This document shows, one piece after another, positions 1 to 8,354 of a DNA stretch of 64,000 nt (position 1 is its first letter; every line of letters starts with the position of its first letter). A program made the translations under genes and the position numbers. The stretch is from Photobacterium toruni (lineage in GTDB: Bacteria; Pseudomonadota; Gammaproteobacteria; Enterobacterales; Vibrionaceae), in assembly GCF_024529955.1 (NCBI RefSeq), contig NZ_AP024854.1, forward strand, positions 558,001 through 622,000. Direction: 5' to 3'. Under the pieces are notes generated by a model. That model made no database searches. It saw only the letters and a program-made list of their open reading frames with translations, and was not told where the DNA came from.

Positions 1-119
1 TCCCTAGACCTTTAAGGTCTCTAAAGGGTTGTTGAAGACTACAACGTTGATAGGTCAGGTGTGTAAGTGCTGCGAGGCATTGAGCTAACTGATACTAATT
101 GCCCGTGAGGCTTAACCAT
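1..119 (+). rRNA. rrl: 23S ribosomal RNA, 3' end (partial)
   Basis: The last part of a 23S rRNA gene enters from the left edge. The stretch from about 58 to 119 matches the conserved 3' terminus of bacterial 23S rRNA, ending in the GAGGCTTAACC element. The 3' end is placed at about 119 by analogy with the E. coli terminus. The spacer 120-253 that follows carries a short hairpin near 137-157 (TTCTTCTC / GAGAAGAG) that may help precursor processing; that role is inferred. Confidence 0.95.
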
Positions 120-253
120 ACAACACCCAAGGGGTTTTTCTTCTCAAAAGAGAAGAGACGGACTCTACAAACGCTTGAATGAGTGTGAGAACAACTAGTT
201 AGATTTTCCCAGATTGCTATTTATTGCCACAAGGTAATAAATAAAACAGAATT

Positions 254-373
254 TGCTTGGCGACCATAGCGTTATGGACCCACCTGATCCCATGCCGAAC
301 TCAGTAGTGAAACGTAATAGCGCCGATGGTAGTGTGGGGTCTCCCCATGTGAGAGTAGGACATCGCCAGGCTT
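254..373 (+). rRNA. rrf: 5S ribosomal RNA
   Basis: A complete 5S rRNA of about 120 nt. The ends pair (TGCTTGGCG with CGCCAGGCT), and the internal blocks CCCATGCCGAACTCAG and GGTAGTGTGGGGTCTCCCC are the usual gammaproteobacterial 5S sequences. It follows 23S rRNA in the same direction, so it belongs to the same rRNA operon. Confidence 0.96.
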
Positions 374-439
374 TAATTTCGTTTTTATCTTTTATAAAGG
401 TAGAGACAACAAGTTGCATTTATGCTGAATAGACACTGC

Positions 440-516
440 GGAGTGGTAGTTCAGTTGGTTAGAATACCGGCCTGTCACGCCGGGGGTCGCGGGTTCGAGT
501 CCCGTCCACTCCGCCA
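440..516 (+). tRNA. tRNA-Asp (anticodon GTC)
   Basis: A 77-nt cloverleaf. The acceptor stem GGAGTGG pairs with CCACTCC, the anticodon GTC lies at 474-476, the T-loop is GGTTCGAGTC, and CCA is encoded at 514-516. It lies directly after 5S rRNA, the usual place for a distal tRNA of an rRNA operon, and a terminator follows. Confidence 0.97.
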
Positions 517-522
517 TTTATT

Positions 523-557
523 AAAAAAACCTGAATCGAAAGATTCAGGTTTTTTTT
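523..557 (+). terminator. Rho-independent terminator of the rRNA/tRNA-Asp operon
   Basis: The stem ACCTGAATC / GATTCAGGT closes a GAAA tetraloop and is followed by eight T residues. It ends the rRNA-tRNA transcript. No other gene is seen from here to 737, which probably holds the promoter of the next gene. Confidence 0.93.
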
Positions 558-737
558 CGTCTGTATAAAAGTAAAATGATGCAGAATAGAGATGGCGGGG
601 TTGTGATTCTGTTGGCTACAATATTATTCTATAAAATATAGGTAAACTTATATTGAGCAACTAACCTGCAATTTTTAATAAATGAAGCATAAAATTAGAT
701 ATGTTTATCATTTTATTGAAGGTTAAACTATTTTGGT

Positions 738-1973
738 ATGGGAATTTCACCAGAAGCACCTTTAGTTACTCAGGTAAAAGAGGTGATTAAAGATAAATGG
801 GATATTTTCTTTTTAACTATATTAATTATAAGTATGGGGCAATTAAGTTTAGGACTAGTATTTCCTCTTTTGCCTTGGATTAGTGATAGTTTTAATATTA
901 ATCAACATGTTGTTGAATGGGTAATTATAGGGTATTTATTGGGTTATGGGCCTTCTCAATTAATATATGGTCCTTTATCTTATATTTACGGTAGACGACT
1001 TACTTTATTCGTTGGACTATTTATATCTATATTAGGGTTAGTAATAATATTTTTATATTCAGATAAGTTTTATTGTTTGGTTATTGGTCGTTTTATTCAA
1101 GGCATTGGGAGTGGTTGTGAATCTGTAATTGCCCGTTCAATTCTACATGATAGCTATAAAAATAAGTTTTTTTTAACAGCTGTAACTGGATTATCTATTA
1201 TTTCGGCTTTTATTCCTATTTTTTCACCTATTGTCGGTGGGTTAGTTAATCATAATTTTGGATGGGTGGCTGTTTTTGATGTATTGTTAATTTATGTTAT
1301 TTTAGGTTATCTGGTATTAGTTTTTTATTTACCGGAGACATTAAAAACATCTAGAGATAAAATATCTTTTATTCCAATTGTTTTATATTACCGAGACTTA
1401 TTAACAGATAGATACTTTTTGTCTTATGCTATTATGGGATGGATTAATTGGGCTTTGGTTATTTTTTGTGGTGCTTTATCTCCATTTATTTTTGAGCGTC
1501 AATTTGGGTTAAGTTCTGAAAATTACGCATATTGGACAATAATACCTGCCATTTCTTTTTTATTATCAAGTTTTATCTGTTTTATTTTACGTAAATCTTA
1601 TGGTAGTCATCATATTGTATTTATAGCACCTTTTATTCAATTTGTTGTTGGGGTGTTATTTATCATTTACCCTTTAAATATTTATATTATCACCTTGGGT
1701 TTTATTGGTATTTCTATTGCTCAAGCTTTTATTTATCCTTGTTCTCAATCATTACTACTTGTACCGTATAGTAATAAATTTGGAACCGTTAGTGCTTTAT
1801 CTGGTAGTGGACAAATGGTCTCTGCGGCTTTATTTATATTATTTTTTATATATGCAGGATTTAATCATATTAGGGCTTTAGCTGTGCTATTTTTATTAAC
1901 CTCGTTTATAGGGTTAATATTAGCGTTAATAGGTAAAAATAGTAAATCTACAGCGGTTTTGAATGCGGATTAG
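738..1973 (+). CDS. MFS exporter, Bcr/CflA (DHA1) type
   Basis: A 411-residue major facilitator transporter, probably a proton-driven exporter of drugs or metabolites in the inner membrane. Hydrophobic stretches fit twelve membrane helices. The MFS loop 2-3 motif is at residues 78-87 (GPLSYIYGRR), followed by RFIQGIGSG near 118, which is typical of the Bcr/CflA branch. The substrate cannot be read from sequence. Codons are strongly A/T-ending compared with the housekeeping genes in the window, and it stands alone right after a tRNA gene, so recent acquisition is possible. The Shine-Dalgarno sequence is weak. It converges on the next gene with a 3-bp gap and no terminator. Confidence 0.8.
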   Translation: MGISPEAPLVTQVKEVIKDKWDIFFLTILIISMGQLSLGLVFPLLPWISDSFNINQHVVEWVIIGYLLGYGPSQLIYGPLSYIYGRRLTLFVGLFISILGLVIIFLYSDKFYCLVIGRFIQGIGSGCESVIARSILHDSYKNKFFLTAVTGLSIISAFIPIFSPIVGGLVNHNFGWVAVFDVLLIYVILGYLVLVFYLPETLKTSRDKISFIPIVLYYRDLLTDRYFLSYAIMGWINWALVIFCGALSPFIFERQFGLSSENYAYWTIIPAISFLLSSFICFILRKSYGSHHIVFIAPFIQFVVGVLFIIYPLNIYIITLGFIGISIAQAFIYPCSQSLLLVPYSNKFGTVSALSGSGQMVSAALFILFFIYAGFNHIRALAVLFLLTSFIGLILALIGKNSKSTAVLNAD

Positions 1974-1976
1974 CTG

Positions 1977-2591
1977 TTATTTTAATAGTAGCCATTTAGG
2001 AAAGGTGATTTTTTTAATTACAATATACATTCTTAGAATAATAATAAAACTGATACTGGTTAAGGTCGCAATGTTAGGATTGATTGAAAATTTGGTTTGA
2101 AGAATATAAAGATAACACCCAATAATGACAGGGCTAGCGTAAAATTCAGTATTATTAAACATGGTCGGACGAGCAAGAATTACATCTCGTAGTACACCCC
2201 CAAAAATGGCGGTGATCATGCCCATTGTGACTGCAACATAACCTGCGTAATGTTCGGCAACCATATTCTTAGTGACAAGTACGGAAAACATAGCAATCCC
2301 AATAGCATCGAGAACAATGATTAAACGTTCAGCTTTTAGTTGTCGTAAGTGTGGAGCTAGGAAAAAGCCAAAAAAAGAAGCAAGGAGTGCAGTCCAAAAA
2401 TAAGAAGGATCTTTGATCCAAAATACTTGGTTCGTTGATAGGATTATATCTCGAACAGTACCGCCACCTAATGCGGTTATCCAGCCTAACACCATGACAC
2501 TAACAATATCTTTTCCTATATTGGCTTCACTGATGACAGCACTTAATGCGAAGGCAATGATACAGATAATTTCGATGGTGTGAATTAGCAT
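1977..2591 (-). CDS. TRIC/UPF0126 family membrane protein (YicG-like)
   Basis: A 204-residue, very hydrophobic protein with about seven membrane helices. The two halves are internal repeats, each carrying the family signature: GGGTVRD near 43-49 and GGVLRDV near 131-137. Bacterial members of this family (YicG, YadS) are described as TRIC-like cation channels or glycine-transporter-domain proteins. Length is normal for the family. The ion or solute handled is unknown. It is a single-gene unit convergent with the MFS gene. Confidence 0.85.
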   Translation of the reverse strand: MLIHTIEIICIIAFALSAVISEANIGKDIVSVMVLGWITALGGGTVRDIILSTNQVFWIKDPSYFWTALLASFFGFFLAPHLRQLKAERLIIVLDAIGIAMFSVLVTKNMVAEHYAGYVAVTMGMITAIFGGVLRDVILARPTMFNNTEFYASPVIIGCYLYILQTKFSINPNIATLTSISFIIILRMYIVIKKITFPKWLLLK

Positions 2592-2693
2592 AAATAAGCC
2601 TTTAACATATAAATATCAAGGGATAAATTCAAATTTAATACTAACATGCAGTAGTGTTTATACGAGAGAGTAAAAATGGTCATAGTGTTTTCA

Positions 2694-2724
2694 AAAATAA
2701 AAAAAGGCCGGAAATCCGACCTTT
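2694..2724 (-). terminator. Rho-independent terminator downstream of gadB
   Basis: Read on the minus strand, AAAGGTCGG / CCGGCCTTT forms a stem (one G-U pair) followed by a T-rich run. It lies about 35 bp after the gadB stop and would end the antiporter-glsA-gadB transcript. Confidence 0.85.
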
Positions 2725-2758
2725 AACTATGACTTTTTACAGTATAACTTTTGAAAAA

Positions 2759-4159
2759 CTAGCGACCACTATGATCAAATGTTTTTACATCTTCTGCAGT
2801 ACATTGAGAAGCTGCATGTGAAGTAAGAAATTCAATCGAACGTGTAAAGTCAGCAATTAATAGATTAGCAAGATCAATAGTTAGACCTTGTTTGACTAAA
2901 ATACGTTGAACGATAATCTCTTGAGCATTCGCTGGTAATGTATAGGCAGGAACTAACCACCCACGGGTACGTAAACGATCAGCAAGATCATAGAGTGAAA
3001 ATGGTACGTTAGCATCCGCTTTTAAACGCCACGAAATGGCTGGAATACCTTTTTCGCGATTACCATCAAAGATAAATTCAAACATATTAAATTTATTAAG
3101 TTCTTTGACTAAATACTCACAAACGTCATAACTTGCATTATGAATACGTTGATAACCTTCAAAACCTAACCGTAGGAAATTATAGTATTGCGCAATAATT
3201 TGACCTGCAGGACGAGAGAAGTTTAAGGCGAAGGTTGGCATGTCACCACCTAGGTAGTTAACATGGAAGATTAAGCCTTCAGGTAAATCTTCTTTACTAC
3301 GCCATACCACCCAACCACAACCTAATGGTGCTAAACCAAATTTATGACCAGAAGTACTGATTGATTTAACACGTTCTAGACGGAAGTCCCAAAGTTCAAT
3401 ATTTGGAGCACAGAATGGAGCAAGCATCGCACCACTTGCACCATCAACGTGAATATCAATAGAGTTACCCGTATCATGTTCATAAGTATCTAATGCGTCT
3501 GATAATGGTTTGACTGTTTCATATAAACCTGTGAAGGTTTGACCAAACGTAGGTACAACCATAATAGTGTTAGCATCAACTAACTCTAACATGTCTTCTG
3601 GGGTCATAAAGTAATGACCATCGTCCATTTTGGTTTCACGCATTTCTACGTCCCAGTAGCGGGCAAATTTTTCCCAACATACTTGAACGGGGCCACAAAC
3701 CATATTGGGTTTATCTGTTGGTTGACCTTGCGCACGACGCTTTTCACGCCAACGCCAAAGAGCAGCCAAACCACCAAGCATACAGGCTTCACTTGAACCT
3801 GTTGTTGATGTGCCTACTGTGGTTACAGAATCAGGTGAATTCCATAAATCCGCTAACATATGGACACAACGTCCTTCAATTTCAGCAGATTGAGGGTATT
3901 CATCTTTATCGATCATGTTCTTATCAATGGAAAGATCCATTAATTTATGAACTTCATCTTCTTCCCATGTTTGGCAAAATGTTGCTAGGTTTTGACGTGC
4001 ATTACCATCAAGGTAAAGTTCATCACGGATCATTTGATAGATCACATTAGGTGCTTGTTCTTGCTGTGGTAGCTTGGTAGTTGCCGCAACGTTATTAATC
4101 GCTTCTGAACCAAAGATTGGATCATTTTCGGATTGACGGTTTACTTCATGAAGAGCCAT
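2759..4159 (-). CDS. gadB: Glutamate decarboxylase
   Basis: A PLP enzyme that converts glutamate to GABA and CO2, consuming a cytoplasmic proton; it is the core of glutamate-dependent acid resistance. At 466 residues it equals E. coli GadA/GadB in length. The PLP lysine lies in SGHKFGLAPLGCGW (K273 by my count), with the cofactor-binding aspartate in HVDGASGAM. The tail ends FDHSGR, with a histidine near the terminus, comparable to the penultimate His of E. coli GadB, which blocks the active site at neutral pH; equivalence is inferred. GGGAGAAATTT precedes the ATG. It follows glsA by 15 bp in the same operon. Confidence 0.96.
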   Translation of the reverse strand: MALHEVNRQSENDPIFGSEAINNVAATTKLPQQEQAPNVIYQMIRDELYLDGNARQNLATFCQTWEEDEVHKLMDLSIDKNMIDKDEYPQSAEIEGRCVHMLADLWNSPDSVTTVGTSTTGSSEACMLGGLAALWRWREKRRAQGQPTDKPNMVCGPVQVCWEKFARYWDVEMRETKMDDGHYFMTPEDMLELVDANTIMVVPTFGQTFTGLYETVKPLSDALDTYEHDTGNSIDIHVDGASGAMLAPFCAPNIELWDFRLERVKSISTSGHKFGLAPLGCGWVVWRSKEDLPEGLIFHVNYLGGDMPTFALNFSRPAGQIIAQYYNFLRLGFEGYQRIHNASYDVCEYLVKELNKFNMFEFIFDGNREKGIPAISWRLKADANVPFSLYDLADRLRTRGWLVPAYTLPANAQEIIVQRILVKQGLTIDLANLLIADFTRSIEFLTSHAASQCTAEDVKTFDHSGR

Positions 4160-4174
4160 AAATTTCTCCCTACC

Positions 4175-5119
4175 TCAATGTTGTTTACTGCTAAATAAGT
4201 TCCAAGCCATTGCTTGAGTAATATGTTTAATCATTTGTTGACCACGAATACTATTACCAAATTGGTCAAGTCGTGGTGAAAATGCTGCGAGTGCGCCAAT
4301 GTTGGGTATGACTGTTAATAAACCACCACCAACACCACTTTTACCTGGTAGACCAACATCATATGCCCAGTCACCAGAGGTATCGTAAAGTCCTTCCATT
4401 ACCATTTCCGCCAGAATATGGGGAATGTTTTGGGGTTGAATTAATTGCTTATCTGAACATGGGTTTTTACCACCATTAGCCAATGTTGCTCCGACTGTTG
4501 CAAGTTCTACCGCATTAAATAAGGTGGAACATTGGCGAGTATAAACATCACACGCTTCAAGAGGCTCTGAATACATACGACCTGATGACTCTAATAACAA
4601 CGCAATAGCGCGGTTATGAGTATTGGTGGTTTGTTCAGACTGATTCACTTCATCAGAAAGCGTAATCGCACTGTTTGCGAGCAGAGATTGGAAATTTAAA
4701 ATCTGTTGCCAGCGTTGTTCTTTATCTGTTGCTTTAACTAAACTTACGGTTGCCATTGCACCTGCATTAACAAGGGGCGTTAAAGGCTTTCCTTGGTGTA
4801 ACTCAAGCGCAAGCACTGAATTAAATGGCATTCCAGTCGGTTCAGCACCAATTTTGCTATGTAATGCCTCTGCTCCTGATTGCTCTAGCACTAATCCAAG
4901 CGTCATGATTTTTGAAATTGATTCAATCGCAAATTTATACTCAGCATCTTGTAATTGAATTACATCACCTGTAACAGAAACAAAAGCCAGTCCTGTTAAC
5001 TCTGACGGTACAGAAGCAAGAAACGGAATATATGAGGCATTTTCGCCGTCCATATTGGTTTTGGCTTCATTCAGCGCTTGCTGCATAACAACAGCAAGCT
5101 TTTCATTTAGTTGTGACAT
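4175..5119 (-). CDS. glsA: Glutaminase (YbaS-like)
   Basis: Hydrolyses glutamine to glutamate and ammonia. The 314-residue chain has the serine-dependent glutaminase fold. The catalytic Ser-x-x-Lys is ESISK (S67, K70), followed by the conserved blocks GKPLTPLVNAGA, DEVNQSEQTT, DVYTRQCS and LPGKSGVGGG. It resembles E. coli YbaS, the acid-activated glutaminase that works with the GadC antiporter, more than YneH. AAGGATG precedes the ATG. Gaps of 17 bp to the antiporter and 15 bp to gadB indicate one operon: glutaminase buffers with ammonia and feeds glutamate to GadB. Confidence 0.95.
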   Translation of the reverse strand: MSQLNEKLAVVMQQALNEAKTNMDGENASYIPFLASVPSELTGLAFVSVTGDVIQLQDAEYKFAIESISKIMTLGLVLEQSGAEALHSKIGAEPTGMPFNSVLALELHQGKPLTPLVNAGAMATVSLVKATDKEQRWQQILNFQSLLANSAITLSDEVNQSEQTTNTHNRAIALLLESSGRMYSEPLEACDVYTRQCSTLFNAVELATVGATLANGGKNPCSDKQLIQPQNIPHILAEMVMEGLYDTSGDWAYDVGLPGKSGVGGGLLTVIPNIGALAAFSPRLDQFGNSIRGQQMIKHITQAMAWNLFSSKQH

Positions 5120-5136
5120 TAACGCATCCTTAACTC

Positions 5137-6657
5137 TTATTGGTTTAATGTATGAGTTATTTTGTCTGATGGGTTGATAACACCTGGGTGAACGTTTTCA
5201 ATTTCCCAAGTAAATGGTGCAAAGTCTGTCACTGCTGGATCTTTCCAGTGAGGTTGGCGGGCTTTGTAAAGAAATAGCGGTACTGATACGAAAATTACGG
5301 TTAATACAACTAAGAAGCCGACGTATTCTTCAGGACTACCCACGGCAATTTGGCTTGGTGGAATAAAAGAGAAGATGAACGCTAATAGTGAGCCAGAAAA
5401 ACCAACACCTGCAATGATCCACATACCCATATCACCACCCGGGATTTTATATGGACGAGGACGGTTAGGTTGGCTGTAACGTAAGTGAATTGCAGCAGCA
5501 AACATTAATAAGTACATGATTAGGTAAAGTACAACCGTTAGCTGACTTAGAATTTGATAAGCGGCTTGAACGGAAGGTAATACAACAAATACAACTGAAA
5601 TAATGGTGACTAAGAAAGCCTGCACCATCATGATATGCGTTGCCATTCCGTGTTTGTTGGTATATTGAAAAAAGCGAGGTAAATAACCGCCTTTAGCAAC
5701 AACAAGTAATGCAGATGAAGGACCCGCAACCCAACCAACAACGCCAGCAAGTACACCTAATGCTAAACACGCAGCCATAATTGGCGCTGCCCAACTGATA
5801 CCAGCCCAAGCAAACATATCATCATAAGCAACTAATAAACTTTGAGTTAAGTTAATATCTTTTTGAGGAATAACAAAAGCGATAGCCAGTGTACCAAGTA
5901 CAAAAACACACACAGTACCAATAGCTGCAATCGCAATCGCAATCGGATAGTTACGCGGCGCGTCATCAACTTCTTTAACGTGAATAGCGTTCATTTCCAT
6001 ACCGGCATAGAACAAGAAGATACTTGCAGCTAAAACAACGTTATTAAAGTTAGAAAAGTCAGGGATCACATCGTGCCAAGATAGTTGAACTTGTGGTGGA
6101 CGACCAGAGAAGAATAGGTAAGAGAAACCTAAAACAATTAACATGATACCTGGAATCACTGTACCAATTAAGCCACCCCATTTAGCTACTTTAGAAAAGG
6201 CTGCAGTACCACGTAAAGCGATGAACGTTGCTAGCCAATAAATAGCCAATACAATCCCTAGTACAAAGAATTTATTTTGAGATAATGCTTGGTCCCATGA
6301 TTGATCGGGACCCATAAATGCAAGTGATACTGAACCGAAAGTCAGTGCAGTTGGAAACCATACTGTAACTTCAATCCATAACATAAAAATAGCAACTAGT
6401 GCTAAACGCGGACCAAAAGCTTCACCGACCCAGCGGAAGACCCCGCCTTTTTCTGACCAACCTGTAGCAAGTTCAGCAGCGACCAGTGATACCGGAACTA
6501 AAAATACGATAGCGGCAAAAATATAATAAAAAATGGAGCTCAATCCGTATTCTGCTTCTGCTGGAAGACCCCGCAAACTCACCACTGCAACAATGTTTAA
6601 CATTGCTAACGCGAATATGCTGATCCCCCCTTTTTTAATTTTCTCTACACTAGCCAT
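5137..6657 (-). CDS. gadC: Glutamate:GABA antiporter (GadC-type)
   Basis: An APC-superfamily antiporter predicted to import glutamate and export GABA. I start it at the ATG at 6657 (MASVEK..., 506 aa) because TAGG lies just upstream and the paralogs start there; the frame is open further upstream only by chance. Family blocks include PDFSNFNNVVLAASIFLFYAG, HVKEVDDAPRNYP, IPQKDINL and GPSSALL. About 36 residues follow the last membrane segment, in the place of the C-plug that closes E. coli GadC at neutral pH; the two paralogs upstream lack this tail. It heads the gadC-glsA-gadB operon. Confidence 0.92.
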   Translation of the reverse strand: MASVEKIKKGGISIFALAMLNIVAVVSLRGLPAEAEYGLSSIFYYIFAAIVFLVPVSLVAAELATGWSEKGGVFRWVGEAFGPRLALVAIFMLWIEVTVWFPTALTFGSVSLAFMGPDQSWDQALSQNKFFVLGIVLAIYWLATFIALRGTAAFSKVAKWGGLIGTVIPGIMLIVLGFSYLFFSGRPPQVQLSWHDVIPDFSNFNNVVLAASIFLFYAGMEMNAIHVKEVDDAPRNYPIAIAIAAIGTVCVFVLGTLAIAFVIPQKDINLTQSLLVAYDDMFAWAGISWAAPIMAACLALGVLAGVVGWVAGPSSALLVVAKGGYLPRFFQYTNKHGMATHIMMVQAFLVTIISVVFVVLPSVQAAYQILSQLTVVLYLIMYLLMFAAAIHLRYSQPNRPRPYKIPGGDMGMWIIAGVGFSGSLLAFIFSFIPPSQIAVGSPEEYVGFLVVLTVIFVSVPLFLYKARQPHWKDPAVTDFAPFTWEIENVHPGVINPSDKITHTLNQ

Positions 6658-6685
6658 AACTAACCTATATTTTTGTAAGAAAGTT

Positions 6686-6703
6686 GAATAGATATATCTA
6701 TTC
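6686..6703. promoter_or_regulatory. Perfect 18-bp palindrome upstream of gadC
   Basis: GAATAGATATATCTATTC is a perfect inverted repeat, ending 29 bp before the gadC start codon. It could be an operator or a 5'-leader hairpin. The regulator is unknown. The surrounding 206-bp gap (6658-6863) is very AT-rich and has no clear terminator for the antiporter gene upstream, so gadC may have its own promoter here while also receiving readthrough. Confidence 0.45.
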
Positions 6704-6863
6704 TGTATTTTTATTAAAATAGCACTGAGTGAGAGGTTTTTAATGTTGTAAAAATAGTTGTTTATGTTGCAATTATGCACGTTGTTATAAAATTAATAAC
6801 CTGCATTGTTGTTTTATTGTTTGTTTTGTTGTTTATTTTATAATATCTGTTAATTTGAATTTG

Positions 6864-8297
6864 TTAGTTTACTCTATCTATTATCCATGATGATTTCCTA
6901 TTTTTATAAATAAGCACAGGCACTAATAAAAATAGTATTGTTAATGTTATCAATATGGCGATGTATAATAAATTACTTCCAGTATTAAATTGGCCAGGTG
7001 GAATAAAACTTAAACACAAGGCTAAAAGGCTAGAAATAAAACCAAGAGTTCCAACAATCCACATACCTATATTACCAAATGGTACTTTATATGGTCGGTT
7101 AACGTCAGGTTCTTTATAACGGAGATAAATAGCACTAGAAAATAATAATAAATACATTATTAAATATAAGATAGAAGCTAGTTGTCCTAATATTTGGAAT
7201 GTTGATTGTACTGATGGCAATATAATGAGTAAGAACGAAAGCGTTGTAACTATAATACCTTGAAGGTAAAGAAGTGGCATTTGCACTCCATTTTTATTAC
7301 TTTTTTGCAGTTTTGGCGGTAAATAACCTTTCTGTCCAACTTGAAATAAGCCTGTAGATGGTCCAGCGATAATTACTGTAATCTGAGCAAATGCACCGAT
7401 GGCTATCGCTGCAGTAATAATTTCACCCATCCATGAAATATGGAAGTATTTAAATATCGTATCATAAGTAGTAAATAGACTATCAACAATATTAATTTGA
7501 TTGTGGGGGATAATCGCACTTATCAATAATGTACCTATAATATGGCAAATAACAACAAGGCTTGCCGCTATAGCTACGGATATAGGATAGTTTTTCAAAG
7601 GATTATTCATGCTTTGAACATGAACTGCATTTATTTCCATACCAGAATAAAATAGAAAAACACTGGCAGCTAATACTAAATTGTGAAAATGTAAAATATT
7701 AGGAAATAATTGATGGCTGGAGACGGTAAAATCAATAGTACCTTTTAAATAGACGTAAGTAATACCACTAATAAATAGAATTGCCAGTGGTATTATTGTT
7801 CCAATAATACCTGCGATAGATCCTATTTTTGCAGCAGATTTAACGCCTTTAGATGTTGTGAATACAGAAAACCAATAAAAAACTAGAATAACAACTAATG
7901 TGTAGTATTTATTTGTAGATAGCTCATGGGCATGTTTTACATCGATAAAAGCAATGGAAACAGCAATAAATATCAACATTGTAGGAAAACAGATAGTTGT
8001 CGCTAGCCATTGTAAATAGATAGCTATAAAACCGATTTGTTTTCCAAAGGCTGCACCAACCCAATTAAATACCCCTCCTTTTTGTGGCCATCCAGTAGCA
8101 AGTTCTGCTGAAACTAATGATACGGGAATTAAGAAACAGACAGCCGCAAAAATATAATAAAAAACAGATGTTAACCCATACATTGCTTCTGGTGAAAATC
8201 CTCTAGGACTTAGCACCGTAATTGTATTCATGACAATAAACGTTAAAATACCAAGCTTTATATTTTTTTGTATATTACTTTTAGCATTATTATTCAT
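6864..8297 (-). CDS. GadC-family amino acid antiporter, paralog 2
   Basis: A 477-residue APC-superfamily antiporter, clearly homologous to its two neighbours: start region LSPRGFSPEAMYG, then HVQSMNNPLKNYP, IPHNQINIVDSL, KSNKNGVQMP and a C-terminal FIPPGQFNTGS block. It is the most diverged and most AT-rich of the three. It ends about seven residues after the last membrane segment, so it lacks the C-plug-like tail of gadC. Substitutions in otherwise shared blocks (MNNP for VDNP; ITVIIAGPSTG) suggest a different substrate pair, perhaps that of the unassigned decarboxylase; this is inference. GTGAG precedes the ATG. Confidence 0.85.
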   Translation of the reverse strand: MNNNAKSNIQKNIKLGILTFIVMNTITVLSPRGFSPEAMYGLTSVFYYIFAAVCFLIPVSLVSAELATGWPQKGGVFNWVGAAFGKQIGFIAIYLQWLATTICFPTMLIFIAVSIAFIDVKHAHELSTNKYYTLVVILVFYWFSVFTTSKGVKSAAKIGSIAGIIGTIIPLAILFISGITYVYLKGTIDFTVSSHQLFPNILHFHNLVLAASVFLFYSGMEINAVHVQSMNNPLKNYPISVAIAASLVVICHIIGTLLISAIIPHNQINIVDSLFTTYDTIFKYFHISWMGEIITAAIAIGAFAQITVIIAGPSTGLFQVGQKGYLPPKLQKSNKNGVQMPLLYLQGIIVTTLSFLLIILPSVQSTFQILGQLASILYLIMYLLLFSSAIYLRYKEPDVNRPYKVPFGNIGMWIVGTLGFISSLLALCLSFIPPGQFNTGSNLLYIAILITLTILFLLVPVLIYKNRKSSWIIDRVN

Positions 8298-8309
8298 GAT
8301 GACTCACAG

Positions 8310-8347
8310 ACATACTGTAGATATTTTATTAAATATCTACAGTATGT
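8310..8347. repeat. 17-bp perfect inverted repeat between two antiporter genes
   Basis: ACATACTGTAGATATTT and its exact reverse complement are separated by a 4-base loop (TATT). The hairpin fills most of the 57-bp gap between the stop of the upstream antiporter and the start of the next. No T-run follows on either strand, so it does not look like a normal terminator. A role in mRNA stability, partial termination or uncoupled translation is possible. Confidence 0.6.
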
Positions 8348-8354
8348 TATTTAG

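Noticed and set aside
195-419. 74-codon open frame antisense to 5S rRNA
   Set aside because: Chance frame across a structural RNA gene.
738-2591. Genomic island or prophage next to tRNA-Asp
   Set aside because: No integrase, phage gene or duplicated attachment sequence is present in the neighbourhood.
3614-4050. Plus-strand frames opposite gadB
   Set aside because: They are antisense shadows of a well-supported gene, without ribosome-binding sites or protein features.
6658-6780. N-terminal extension of gadC
   Set aside because: The open frame upstream of 6657 encodes a sequence with no similarity to the paralogs and crosses a palindrome; the start with a Shine-Dalgarno sequence is at 6657.
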